Notes under the pieces: generated by a model
What the model was told of the DNA's origin: nothing
The model's database searches: none
The model's input: only the letters and a program-made list of their open reading frames with translations
Position numbers and translations under genes: made by a program
Shown: positions 22,250 to 32,854 of the stretch, in pieces
Layout of the letters: the number at the start of each line of letters is the position of its first letter
Numbering within the stretch: the first letter of the stretch is position 1
Assembly (NCBI RefSeq): GCF_040869045.1
Contig: NC_090321.1
Span: 179,585,596 to 179,649,595 of the forward strand
Reading direction: 5' to 3'
Length of the DNA stretch: 64,000 nt
From: Eurosta solidaginis
Lineage: Eukaryota; Arthropoda; Insecta; Diptera; Tephritidae

Positions 22250-22660
22250 ATTGCCTTGAGTATGAATACTTAGTTTTGATACGAAAGCACAATGTGACAA
22301 ATGAAAATTTAATTTTCACGTGATTAAGCTTATATTTTACTTATGTGTACATATATAGTAGCGTATTCATACATACTAAAGTTCTTACAATTAGAATACA
22401 TTTAATTTCGCAGGCTCGAAAATTAATTTTTTTGAGTATGCGTAGTGGAACTATTTTTCCTGAGCCCAAATCCTATCGAAAAGTCCATGGCGCGATATCG
22501 GTTAACTTTCGTCCATACAAATCGACCCACCCTAATGTATAAAACATAACTGCATAGCTACACCAAATATTCAATATTTTGCCTTAGACAATTTGTATAA
22601 ATCATTATATATGTATGTATTGTAATAGTAAAACATCTTAATTTCTTTGTGTATTTACAG
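22250..22660. other. noncoding DNA upstream of GPCR exon A
   Basis: Presumed intron or upstream DNA of the GPCR gene. It ends with a good splice acceptor, AATTTCTTTGTGTATTTACAG at about 22640-22660 (pyrimidine-rich, then CAG). This implies at least one untranslated exon further upstream that I cannot locate. No TATA box with a credible initiator was identified. Confidence 0.45.
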
Positions 22661-22843
22661 CTATCTAAAACTCACACTCGTACTTTTCATCTAAACGAAA
22701 TTAATGGCGGCTCAAACCAATTCATTATCCTTGAGAACAACAATTTTCTATCAGCCTTCAACTAATAAATAATTTACTTGCCACTTTCAATTATTTCATA
22801 ACAATATTCATATCAGAATAACTGTAAATACAAAAAAAGGAAA

Positions 22844-23113
22844 ATGACATCAAATACAGCTTTGGTGAGCGCCACGGCCGCACATGCAATGCTCTCCTCA
22901 GATTTATTGCCAAATGTGAATCTTTCTAATTGGGATAAATTGGTAACAGACGATGAATTCCGAGATTTTATGAAAATGGTGGAACAATACAAACATCCCA
23001 AGCGTAATTATACTCACGAAATGGGAATGGATAAATGTCATGACTACTGTACGGGCGAATTATATCAAATGTTACGCACATACAATGGTGTTCATGGATA
23101 TGTAGCATTATTG
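22844..23113 (+). CDS. GPCR exon A: extracellular N-terminus and start of TM1
   Basis: Ninety codons from ATG at 22844, which has A at -3 (GGAAAATGA), to the donor TTG|GTAAGT at 23113/23114, splice phase 0. The segment has no clear signal peptide, as is common in class A receptors. It has two possible N-glycosylation sites (NLS near residue 26 and NYT near residue 55) and a CHDYC pair before the membrane. It ends in NGVHGYVALL, the beginning of TM1. The pattern of Tyr/Val-His-Gly-Tyr just before TM1 resembles insect myosuppressin-type receptors from memory. On its own the exon would be hard to assign; its join to exons B and C makes it convincing. Presumed role: plasma-membrane receptor for an FMRFamide-related or similar peptide. 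Confidence 0.85.
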
Positions 23114-23119
23114 GTAAGT

Positions 23120-24212
23120 ACCTAATTGGTGCACATACTGCTAGTATTAATTTGGATGGCGAAGAAATCTGAAAGAATTCGTAAAGAAATGTCTAACCTT
23201 TTGTTGGATTGCCGCGATAGCATTCAACTGCGCAATCTCTGAAGAAAATATTCGTGCTAATAAATAGGGGTATCCTCTATGCCTAGAATTCTATGGTTTG
23301 GTAGAAAGTTTACATTTACAGTCAAAACACACGCAACAATAAAACAAATTGTGAAAAATGTCTACGGTTTTTATATTTTCTATACTCAAACCCATGATGC
23401 AGTAAACCAGACAGGAAAGGCCAAAATCAAAAAATGGAGTAGCATTTGACAATACTCGCCCTCATACATATATGCAGCATTGAGTTTTTCAGTACCATGA
23501 ATAAAAGCTACAATAATGCCTTCCTGAAACATAAAGTAATTTGCATGAAAATAATGTCTCCGATCTGTATTTATTTTTGTTGGAGGGCTTATTTCGTTTT
23601 CCTGAGAGGAAATGGAAAATTTTTAGTCAACGTAACTGAATGTCCGGATCTTCAGACGTTATATTGTTTACAACTAAGGAATTTTGTTACATACTGCTGA
23701 CGTCAGTGAAATGATTGACGATCTGCAATAATATCTTGAAGTTGCGGATGAGTATCTGGGAGGGTTGTAATACGAAAACTCAATATTCACGGTATACGGT
23801 CCGAATTCCCAACATTTATATAAGTAAACCAGCCAGTAGGACTATTTAGCAGAAAGAGGTGGCTGATGTAAAAGTATACAGCTGCAATGACTCATGACTC
23901 AAACACATTTATATTTGAGTGTAAAATTTACAAATGTGACAAGAATATGTTTAACCTTTGGCGTCAAATACAAAATCAGATCGAAAGGTTATTACTTGTG
24001 CAAGTGGTGTGTTCTCTGATTGTTGTATATATTTGGTGTAGAAAAAATTAAATATTTTCGACATTAATTGTGTTTGCTAGGCTGAGAGAATTGCCCTAAC
24101 GCGGTGGCAATACAAATCTAAAGTTGGAAAAGTATTTAATGAAGCATTTCATAAACATAACTCATTCAGACTTTATTAGAAACCATTTAGAATAATAAAT
24201 TGATTCTAATTA
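23120..24212. other. intron 1, unassigned sequence
   Basis: AT-rich intronic DNA between the exon A donor and the first SINE-like repeat. A plus-strand ORF of 84 codons (23446-23700) has no motif. I see no element termini here. Confidence 0.45.
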
Positions 24213-24614
24213 ATGGGGGTTAGGGGATTTAGAATATACCGGCGGCAGGTATGCCTGTCGTAAGAAGAGACTAAAATACCAAATTGATTCATAGGGTTGT
24301 GTAGCGCAACCCTTTCAAGGGGTTACCGGCGAAATACGAGTATATAGCTTCTCCAACCCAATTATCAACCACACCTGTAGTGGATCCTGTTTCTTTAACA
24401 GCCGAGGCTCTGGTGCCATCCCACCCCCTATATCCTTGGGGGTGGGAGGGCGGTATGGCCTAGAAGGTTTCATGTGGTCATACCAAATCATTTCCGAGAT
24501 GGTCGATGCTTGTTAACGGAACGTACCGGATCTGGATCTGGCCAAAGGATCATCAACATCGATAACACTTCCCAAGGCCTTCGTGGAATGTCCTTATTGC
24601 TACAACAACAACTC
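24213..24614 (+). repeat. SINE-like repeat ending in a (CAA)n tail, copy 1
   Basis: About 400 bp of noncoding repeat beginning GGGGGTTAGGGGATTTAGAA and ending TTATTGCTACAACAACAAC. Two shortened relatives lie at about 25424-25672 and 28695-28790; shared words include CAATTGTCAACCTCACCT, CCATCAACATCGATAACAC and GAGATGGTCG. The last bases, ATTGCTACAACAACAAC, match the 3' end of the LINE copies at 28913 and 45712 read on their coding strand. A SINE that borrows that LINE's 3' end is a reasonable inference. I could not point to clear Pol III boxes. Confidence 0.65.
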
Positions 24615-24889
24615 AGATTTTACATGTATTACACATAGATGTAAATTTGCTTTGATTCCAATACTTGGGAAAGTTTTAATTTTTAAGAAAATTACTTGTT
24701 TAAATTGAGGAAAGGATTTCTGTAGAGCAAAATCAATCCTAACTTTTCTCATTTTAATAGCTATTTAAATTTTTTTGTGGAACACCTTATACTAGCCTTT
24801 TAAACACTATCTTTTCCCCCTCTCCTTCCGCGTGAAAGAAATAAGAAATACAATTTTGTAGAATTAAAAAGCAGTTATGTCGAAATAAC

Positions 24890-25350
24890 ACGAACAAATT
24901 ATGGAAAGATAATAACGAAACCAATACTGAAATATTCCAAGAAAGTCTCGAAAAGTTACGATATAGTCCCAATTCCCAAAGTATTACGTAAATAAAATGT
25001 ATATTTATCTGAAAACATTTCGAAAAGGACGAAAAAAACAGTTCAGAAATTATCCCAGAATAAATCCAAAATTATGTTAAAAATTTATAGATATCATCCC
25101 GAAATCGTTCAGAGATAGCCCCGATAACATCGCGAGATGTTGCCACAATAGCCCAACATCGCCCCGAAATAATCCCTAAGTAGCTCCGAGCTGATCCCGA
25201 AAACAATCCCTAAATGATCCGGAAATTACCTGGATATTATCCCGAAATGGTTCCGAAATAATCCGAATAACAGTTCCGAAATTCCTCAAAAATAGCCTCA
25301 AAAGATCTTTAAATTATCCCCGAAAAGTTCAGAAACGATCCAGAAAAAAT
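24890..25350. repeat. degenerate ATCCCGAAAT-type minisatellite
   Basis: Words such as ATCCCGAAAT, GCCCCGAAATAATCCC and GGTTCCGAAATAATCC recur with a period near 12 bases over about 450 bp. It is the reverse-complement version of the tract at 7450-7550 and 10608-11050. No genes. Confidence 0.7.
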
Positions 25351-25423
25351 CAGTGTCATATAAACGGGTTATTATACATACTTACCGAATAAATATTTTA
25401 TTTACAAAATAGCTCCCTTTTTA

Positions 25424-25672
25424 GCTTTACAGCTTCCGAAACCCAATTGTCAACCTCACCTGCATATATCATACACATATTTAGCAGGGAGGCTCTGATG
25501 ACCCTAACATCCTCATGTGACTAATTATATTAAATCTCTCCCGAGATGGTCGGACGAACACCTTAATGATGCTTGTTACCGCAACGTATCGGATCTATAT
25601 CCGCAAAAGGGCCATCAACATCGATAACACATCCAAATGCTTCAGGAATTGTCTACAACAACAACTGGGCAC
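25424..25672 (+). repeat. SINE-like repeat, shortened copy 2
   Basis: Diverged, internally shortened relative of 24213-24614, starting inside the family (CCCAATTGTCAACCTCACCT) and ending GTCTACAACAACAAC. Noncoding. Confidence 0.65.
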
Positions 25673-25679
25673 GTGGAAC

Positions 25680-26650
25680 TTTCCTTTTATAAAGAAGTAC
25701 ATAAGCAGTCGGTGTTCTGGAGTATTGTGCAAATTTCATCAATATCTTTATAGTCTCTCTGACGCGATTGAGACAAAACCATCTGGACACCCCCACATCC
25801 AGGCATCCAAACGTTCCTATTTATAATTTTTATCAACGATCAACTAAAGATATCATGATATTCAAAATATGCGAAAGACTGTCTGCCTCATCCAAACGTC
25901 AATGCAAATTTTTGTTTAACAATACTTTTTTCGACGATAACACAATTTAGAGAAATTAATAATTTTTCTTGCCACATAGTAACCATGGCATTTTGTAGAA
26001 AACGGAGCTTGAGAAGCTGGGGAAGCTGTAAAAAATCTGGGACATCTACAATTTTAGTGTCCTGGGAAATATTTCTTTCTAACACCTAACACTATAGCTC
26101 TCCACGGTTATGCTACTATAGATTTTTTATGCTAGAAATGATAATTTCAAGTAAATCTTTAGCAAAATATTACATCAACACATATATTTCCCGATGCCTC
26201 CGCGAAAAACTCGAAAAAGTGGTGAAAGGAGGAATAGTGCAATTTTCAAGTGTTTGGGTGAAGTTTTACTTGGTTCATAGGGTAATGGCGGTAGGACACC
26301 TTGTGTGCTGCACTATAAGTATGGTCGGAACAATTAATGTATGCGAAGGCGCCTTTCAAAAAAACACTGTGGATACTTTGTTGCAAATGTGCTTTTTTAC
26401 CGTGTTACTGAAGGTAGTACTGAACCAAATACAGAGATCTGTTGATATATAATTGGGGGATCGGTGCATGCATAACTTTGAATTTTCTGATTTTTGACTT
26501 AGCTCCCTTTAGACTGTGATAAGTAAACTGTGATGTCTCATGTCTACGACTAATGGAATACGCAAAGGAAGAAAGTGAAGATAACTATTCCATTAGTCAC
26601 ATAAACAATGTATATGCTCCTGTGATCCCCTACCACTTGTAGTGCTGTTG
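25680..26650. other. intron 1, unassigned sequence
   Basis: No recognisable element. The longest ORF, 107 codons at 26129-26452 on the plus strand, has no family resemblance I can name and no splice or start context that stands out. I leave it uncalled. Confidence 0.4.
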
Positions 26651-26657
26651 TAATCTA

Positions 26658-27180
26658 TCTATATATATAAAATTGAAATTATATATGTATGTATGTATGT
26701 AGGTATAGATCGAGTTGCGTCCTAAACGGATCGACCGATCACAACCAAATTTGCACAACCCACTAGAAACCTTCCAAGGATGGTCATAGGCTAAAAATAA
26801 TATCGATGTATGAAAGAGGTGTGGCACCTCCCATGCAAAATTAATATTTGGTACTACATAACCCTGAAGGTATTCATGCTAGAACATTGAAATTCGGTAA
26901 GGAGTTATATGAGGTCAAACCCTAACACCCACAGGAACATGTGAGGTGGAGGAGAAGGGGGTGTGGCACCTCCTTTATAAATGGAGTTTATCGTACTGAA
27001 TACCTCTGGATGTAGTAATGGTAGGATAATGAAAATTGATAAGGAGCTATATGAGGTTAAGTCCAAACACCTCCAGTAAAATGTGGAATTGAGGAAAAGA
27101 GGGCATGGCACCTTCCCTACAAATGGGATTTTTCATAACTATAGCTGCCGTACAAACTTGGGTTATAATAACAGGTAAAG
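26658..27180 (+). mobile_element. Helitron-like 5' terminus and body, fragment 1
   Basis: Begins A|TCTATATATATAAAATTG, the 5' start typical of many insect Helitrons, followed by a diverged copy of the segment after 27282 (shared: CCGATCACAAC, AAATTTG, ATAGGCTAAA, GGTGTGGCACCT). About two and a half diverged sub-repeats containing GGCACCT and ATATGAGGTNAA lie inside it. No 3' CTRR end or hairpin was identified. Confidence 0.55.
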
Positions 27181-27281
27181 TTTGACTAAGTTTGAGTTGT
27201 TTGGCTGTCGTTCCTTTTGGATGTTTAATAATTTTCCACCGTTAAAATTTTTTGTTAACTTCAGTCTATCCACATCTTCTA

Positions 27282-28690
27282 TCTACATATATATATATAA
27301 AGTTAAAATTATGAATGTTTGTATGTAGATATAAATTGCGTTGCGCCCTAAACGCATCGGCCGATCACAACTAAATTTGTATCACAGAAACCTTCCAAAG
27401 ATTGTCATAGGCTAAACATAACTTCAATATAAAGAAAGAGGGTGGCACCTACCATACAAATGGAATAATGAAAATTGGTAAGGAGCTATATGACGTTAAG
27501 TCCCAACAGCACCAGTAATATATGAAATTGAAAAAAAACAAGACAAATGGGACTTTCAGAACTATGACTGCCTTAAAAACTTAGCTTATTTCAACACGTA
27601 AAGTTTGATTGCAGAGTTGGGTTTGGCTGTTATTCCTTTAGTATTCTTTTATGTTACCTTTAGGGTATCCAAAAGGATACGCCTGGAGGAATCGGAAAAA
27701 ACATTTCTGTTTAATTTGATATTAATTGATGAAAGAGCAAAAAGGGAAATCACTATGGCAGTTGCTTTCTCAGATACCGCGGATACCCTTTGTGTGGTGG
27801 ACGTACACCGTCGCATTTAAATGACCACTGTCTGCAAACATGTGATACACGGATGTGCAACATAAGCAAACGGTCAGGCCAAAGTGAGGGTGTGCGGTGT
27901 GTGCACCATGACTCATACACAGTCGCTGCCAGTTTTAGACCAAACCCTTAAGAATTTAAGGTGTAATGATCATCTCAAAGGTGGTGCTCTCCTGTTACTT
28001 GCTGGAACAGCCGCAGTTGAAGTAAATTCGTGCTTTTTCGCCTATAGACGGCTTTACGTACAAAAATTTACTCTCTTTAGAAATATGAGAGGGCATTTTG
28101 GCGGACACACTTCAGCAGCAGATTTTGCTAAAGAACTTCTTGAAATTAATTATGGCAAAATTTCTATTTCTTTACTAACAGATTTGATTTCTTTTCCTGC
28201 AAGTTTTTGAGAAATTATGACATCACCTGAAGTTTTAGTATCTAATGTTCCTTCCAAATATTGAATCTATCTTTACAAACTATAAATTGCTTTGAGAAAA
28301 GGCATTTTAGGCACCTTAAAATGAGGATGTTAATATCACTAGAACCAAGACAACTTATCACTCTATTAACACAGTCGTGGAAGAGTTCCAAGAGTTCTCC
28401 TCATCGATTGATCCTTAAAAAAGGGACCATAATATCATAATATTTATGCTTCGTTACTTTGATTCTCCATGATTATGTAGTGGGACAAGGCTTTTCATCG
28501 CAAAACTTTTAGGGATGTAATTGAAGAAATTCATTTTATCGGAAAATTTCGAAAACAAAAAAGTTTAAAACCAAGGATTCCACTAATACCGATATATTTG
28601 TCTTTTCAATTTTAAATGCCTCAAATTTCCTATCCCTATCAATGAAGCTCAAGGACGATCATTAGCTGCGAATCAAGGGATTGATGAGCG
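27282..28690 (+). mobile_element. Helitron remnant with helicase
   Basis: A second A|TCTACATATATATATATAAA-type start at 27282 is followed by the same body motif as fragment 1 and then by degraded helicase coding sequence in the same orientation (27640-28690). The coding evidence is listed separately. The 3' end is not recognised and may have been replaced by the SINE-like fragment at 28695. Confidence 0.7.
27640..28690 (+). pseudogene. Helitron PIF1-like helicase (degraded)
   Basis: Fragments in order follow a PIF1-family DNA helicase as carried by Helitrons. EKTFLFNLILIDERAK and AVAFSDTADTL sit where the Walker A region and the next motif belong; the GxGKT glycine and threonine pattern is damaged (SEKT). 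CNISKRSGQ leads to CTMTHTQSLPVLDQTLKNLR and GGALLLLAG, matching the region around the DEC-type Walker B box. NMRGHFGG and SAADFAKELLEINYGKI follow. Near 28640-28670 the frame NEAQGRSLAA matches the C-terminal helicase motif NKAQGQSL. The Rep/HUH nuclease domain that would precede the helicase is not seen. Many stops and deletions make it nonfunctional. Confidence 0.75.
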
Positions 28691-28694
28691 CAAT

Positions 28695-28790
28695 ACAAAC
28701 CTTTATAGCTTCAGGGCTTCTGCAACTCAATTGTCAACCTCACCTACGCGAGGGGAATCCTGTTACAAATATGATTATATCTTACAACAA
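28695..28790 (+). repeat. SINE-like repeat, short fragment 3
   Basis: TATAGCTTCAGGGCTTCTGC followed by CAATTGTCAACCTCACCT and GAATCCTGTT, then a tail TTACAACAACAG. It aligns to the 5' half and the tail of the family at 24213-24614 with the middle missing. Confidence 0.6.
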
Positions 28791-28969
28791 CAGTCATTAG
28801 CTGTAGCAGAAGTCAATTTTACCAACTCATGTTTTACCTATGGCCAGTTACGCGCAGCTTGCAAATTTTTATAGAAACGTGGGGTAAAACCCACTGGCAT
28901 AAGCTAGTGGCTGTTGTTGTTGTTGTTGTTGTTGTAGCAATGCTCGCCCCACCTAATAGCCGCGACCGA

Positions 28970-31900
28970 TCACAAATTGTCATCAATATCCTCTAACGGG
29001 AGTCCAAGGAAAATTGCCGTTTCAACAAGGGTGGACCATAAGGAAAGGGGTGTTAGAGGCGTTGGTTCCACATTACAATTAAAGAGATGGTTGGTGTCAT
29101 GTGGGGACACATTGCAAGCGGGGCATACATTTTGTATGTCGGGGTTGATTCTGGATAGGTAAGAGTTTAACCTGTTACAGTATCCAGAACGAAGTTGAGC
29201 AAGAGTGACACGCGTTTCCCTGGGGAGTATGCGTTCCTCTTCTGCGAGTTCTGGATATTTTTCTTCAAGTACTGGATTCACCGGGAAATTCCCGACATAA
29301 AGGTCCGACGCCTGTCTATGGAGTTCACCAAGGACCTGCTTGTGTTTTTTCGCTTCATACGGCTGGGTTCTCAGGTGCCGTATTTCCTCAAAATGCTTAC
29401 GGAGATGACTCCTTAGGCCCCTAAGCGGTGCTGGTTCGTCAATCAGATGTCTGCTGGGATGCCCAGGTTTCTGGGTATTCAACAGAAACTGTTTGGTCAG
29501 CATCTCATTTCTCTTCCTGATGGGGAGTATTCTCGCCTCATTATGCAGATGGTGTTCTGGGGACATAAGAAGACAGCCCGTGGCGATTCTGAGAGCAGTA
29601 TTTTGGCAGGCCTGTAGTTTCTTCCAGTGGGTGGTTTTTAGGCTTGGCGCCCATATGGGTGACGCGTAGCACGTAATCGGCTGGCTAATTGCTTTGTATG
29701 TGGTCAAGAGCGTTTCTTTATCTTTTCCCCAGGTACTGCCAGCAAGGGATTTGAGGATTTTATTACGGCTCTGAATTCTTGGAACAATTGCGGTTGCGTG
29801 CGCACCAAAATGTAGATCCTGATCAAACGTCACACCCAAGATTTTTGGGTGTAGGACAGTCGGTAGCGTAGTGCAATCGACGTGGATGTTCAATATGGTC
29901 GACATTTGGGGCGTCCATGTTGTAAATAAGGTCGCGGAAGATTTAGTCGGTGACAATGCCAGGTTTCTCGAGGCGAAAAAACTGGAGAGATCAGGGAGAT
30001 AGCCGTTTATTTTATTGCATAGCTCATCGATCTCTGGGCCTGGGCCTGTGGCCATTATTGTGCAGTCATCGGCGTAGGAAACGATTGTGACTCCTTCCGG
30101 TGGTGAAGGTAGCTTAGATATGTAGAAATTAAACAAAATCGGGGATAGGACACCACCCTGTGGCACCCCTTGTTTAATTCTCCTTTGTTTTGATGTTTCG
30201 TTTCTGAATTGCACCGATGCCTGCCGACCACCCAGATAATTTGCGGTCCACCTTTTAAGACATGGGGGTGCTAATGCCATTTAGCGCGGAGGTAGTGCTA
30301 TGGAGTTTTCTGAAGCCATGCTGATGAGGGGATAGCTGCAAATGTGCTTGGAAATAAGGGAGCAAAATGGCTTCAAGCGTCTTTGCCACTGGCGATAGGA
30401 GAGATATCGGACGATATGACTCACCTACGTTAGCTGGTTTCCCAGGCTTTAGTAGCGGGACCACCTTGGCCATTTTCCATTTCTCGGATATGACAAAGGT
30501 GGAAAGAGACAGGTTGAAGACATGCGCTAAATATTTGAAACCCTCTTTCCCTAGGTTTTTAAGCATCGGCATGGCTATGCCGTCTGGGCCCACTGCTTTG
30601 GATGGTTTAGCGCGACCAATGGCGTCCTCAACCTCTCTAGCGGTGATGGTAATTGGTGACGCGCTGAGTTTGTGTTTATGTGCGTGTCTATTGGCTCTCC
30701 GTCTATCTTTGTCGACCGTAGGATGCATTATATATTGTAGGCAGAAAGCGCTCGCGCATTTTTTCGTATCCGACAGCACCTTATCGCCAAAGGCGATGGA
30801 AACTTTGTCTTTGTGCTTAGTCGGATTCGATAGGGACTTTACGGTGGACCAAAGCTTACCTACACCGGTAGAGAGGTTACAACCTCTTAGGTGCTCTTCC
30901 CATTTCGCCCGCTTGTGTTCGTCCACAAGCAATCTGATGCGTTGGTTTATATCCCTTATTTGGGGGTCGCCTGGATCAAGCTGTCTTATAAGGTCGCGTT
31001 CCCTCGCTAAGCTCGCGGCCTCCGCCGGGAAGTGGGACCGGATTTCGGGAATTCTCCCGGCGGGAATGAAATGTGCCTAGGCGGATTCAATGACCTTACG
31101 GAAGGCACGCTCCCCTTGGCGGGCATCAGTCGGGATAGGGAGGGCAGCAAAGCTGCTGTCTGTTGCAGATTTATATTCTTCCCACTTTCCTTTTTTGAAG
31201 TTTATGAAAGTGCGTTTTTCGGTGAAGATGAAGTCGGCGGTACGCTCGAACGAAATAAGTATTGGCAGGTGGTCGGATGCCAATGTTACCATCGGCTGCC
31301 AGTTGACGCAGTTTACGAGTTCTGCGCTCACGATTGAGATATCTGGCGAGCTATGACAGCTTCCTACCATACGTGTGGGGGCGTTTCCGTTTATTGTGCA
31401 GAACGTCGTTTCGTCTATTTGATCCGCCAACATCTCACCCCTACTGTCCGCCCGCAAGTTTGAATGCCATAGGTCGTGATGGGCATTGAAATCGCCTAAG
31501 ATAATGCGATTGTTGCCAGTGAGTAAGGCCTCGATATTAGGGCGGTATCCACTGGGGCAACAGGTGACAGGAGGGATGTAGATGTTGATGATTTCTAGAT
31601 TTGCATCGCCTGACCGGACAGATAGGCCTTGACGTTCTAAGACATTGTCCCTGCGGTCGATGCCAGGATCAAATATATAATATTGCATAGAGTGGTGTAT
31701 GATAAACGCGAGACCGCCTCCAATTCCGCTCTCGCGGTCTTTCCTGTGGACATTATAACCAGAGCAGGTCTGCAATGCAGATCTTGCTGTGAGTTTAGTC
31801 TCTTGAATCGCAGCAATGCGGATGTTGTGCCGCTTCATGAAATCGACTATCTCCGTAATCTTCCCAGTTAGTCCATTACAGTTGAACTGCAGAATTCTGA

Positions 31901-32021
31901 AGTGCATCAGGGGTGACGCCGCCACTCTAGGGGTAAGTGACGGGTGACTACGCCTAGGTTGTGGAAGGCCAGGACGCAATTGCTGTTGTGGCCTTGGGAC
32001 TGGGCGCCCTTGGGCAAGCAT
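28970..32021 (-). pseudogene. LINE copy A endonuclease-reverse transcriptase (broken)
   Basis: Block 32021-31077 is an AP endonuclease: LQFNCNGLTGKI, AIQETKL (catalytic Glu), ILGDFNAHHDLWHS and ASDHLPILIS (catalytic Asp-His). A single TAG after FRKVIESA (codon at about 31077) interrupts the frame that continues as block 30932-30255 with KAVGPDGIAMPML, SYRPISLLSPVAKTLE and HQHGFRKLHSTT. The next block, 30280-28970, has GVPQGGVLSPILFNF (motif B) and VSYADDCTIMA (motif C). Roughly 140 bp between these blocks, including RT motif A, present in copy B as LDLSKAFDTVNH, is deleted here. The C-terminus ends in a Cys/His cluster (CPACNVSPHDTNHLFNC). The enzyme cannot be active. Confidence 0.92.
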
Positions 32022-32333
32022 TGGGGTACCCGGATGATTTGGGTTTGCGACCTGGCAACGTGGCGCGATGAAACCCGTCGAGGGGTTGCCGTCGCGGAGA
32101 CCAGAACATCTAGGAAAGTGGCACCACCCAAGGCAGGAGCTGCATTGAGCGGATGTCGCAAACCTATATATTCTGTGCTGGCAGACGGTGCAAACGGAGG
32201 CAGGGACTAAGAGTCTGTTTCCCTGACCTGCACGATTGCTGCCAGAAAAGAGGGGGGAGAAGAAGACGGGGGCAGGGGCTGATGCTCAGCATTGCTACCA
32301 GCTCTACTACGAAGGTAGTAGTTATGAGTGGTA

Positions 32334-32774
32334 TCAGCTGTTTGAGTTGTTGGCGCCGTGGGGCGCGAGCAGCAGCGGGTACTTGTTGTGGCTTGCTGTT
32401 GCGGCGAAGCTGCTGGAAGGTAGTGGGGATACGCTTAGGCGTAGACTACGGGACGCCCTTGGGCGTGAGCAGCAAGGAGCCACAAAAGATTTATAAAAGT
32501 TGCGTGGACGTCGGGTTTTGGGATCAAGCCCAGAACAACCTGTCCGATGCAACCATCCCTTGCACGAGACACACTGAACAGAGTATGACCGTCCTAAAAA
32601 GATTCTTTTCTGGCAAATGCAGCAAAACCATTTCTCAGGACCGGGGTCAGGAGACGGACCCGGATTGGGTTCGATACCTTCCCGGAGTAAGAGAATATGT
32701 AGCAGTCCTGCTGCAAGGAGCTGCTGGGAGGATGACAATTTGTGGGAGGGACGAAACAAATTAAATGGGGTCAC
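32334..32774 (-). CDS. LINE copy A first ORF: 2A-like motif plus PHD-like finger
   Basis: 146 codons. Near the N-terminus a hydrophobic run (LLAAGLLHILLLRE) leads straight into GIEPNPGP, which resembles the ribosome-skipping 2A signature D(V/I)ExNPGP, with Gly in place of the usual Asp. About ten residues later comes a Cys/His cluster: WFCCICQKR, CVSCKGWLHRTGC and a terminal CC pair. The spacing is that of a PHD-like C4HC3 zinc finger. A Ser/Ala-rich linker follows. In copy B the linker continues into a proline run, so this ORF may originally have been joined to the endonuclease-RT frame; the gap between 32334 and 32021 hides any such link. Role inferred: RNP or chromatin association of the LINE. 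Confidence 0.75.
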   Translation of the reverse strand: MTPFNLFRPSHKLSSSQQLLAAGLLHILLLREGIEPNPGPSPDPGPEKWFCCICQKRIFLGRSYSVQCVSCKGWLHRTGCSGLDPKTRRPRNFYKSFVAPCCSRPRASRSLRLSVSPLPSSSFAATASHNKYPLLLAPHGANNSNS

Positions 32775-32854
32775 ACTGAAATGACAGTCCTTGGTCGGGA
32801 AAATCCCGAGTCGCTCCGGTACATAGAACCGACTGCCTTGGGAAGCTAGTGGCT

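Larger units (their letters stand above)
28913..32842 (-). mobile_element. 2A/PHD-type LINE, copy A
   Basis: Perfect 12-bp target duplication AAGCTAGTGGCT at 28901-28912 and 32843-32854, so the 3.93-kb copy appears complete at both ends. On the minus strand the 5' end is CCCAAGGCAGTCGG, followed by a 2A/PHD-type first ORF, an endonuclease-RT ORF, and a 3' tail ending GCTACAACAACAAC (seen as GTTGTTGTTGTTG at 28913 on the plus strand). Copy B is at 45712-49637, copy C from about 62680 to the window edge. RT lacks a following RNase H domain; I cannot place the clade securely (jockey/I superclade). Confidence 0.93.

Noticed and set aside
26129..26452. 107-codon plus-strand ORF in intron 1
   Set aside because: No recognisable motif, no splice or start context that stands out, and surrounded by noncoding intronic DNA. 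Length alone is within chance for AT-rich sequence.
30367..31080. 237-codon plus-strand ORF opposite LINE copy A
   Set aside because: It is the antisense shadow of the conserved RT coding strand; the same shadow appears in copy B at 47279-47698.
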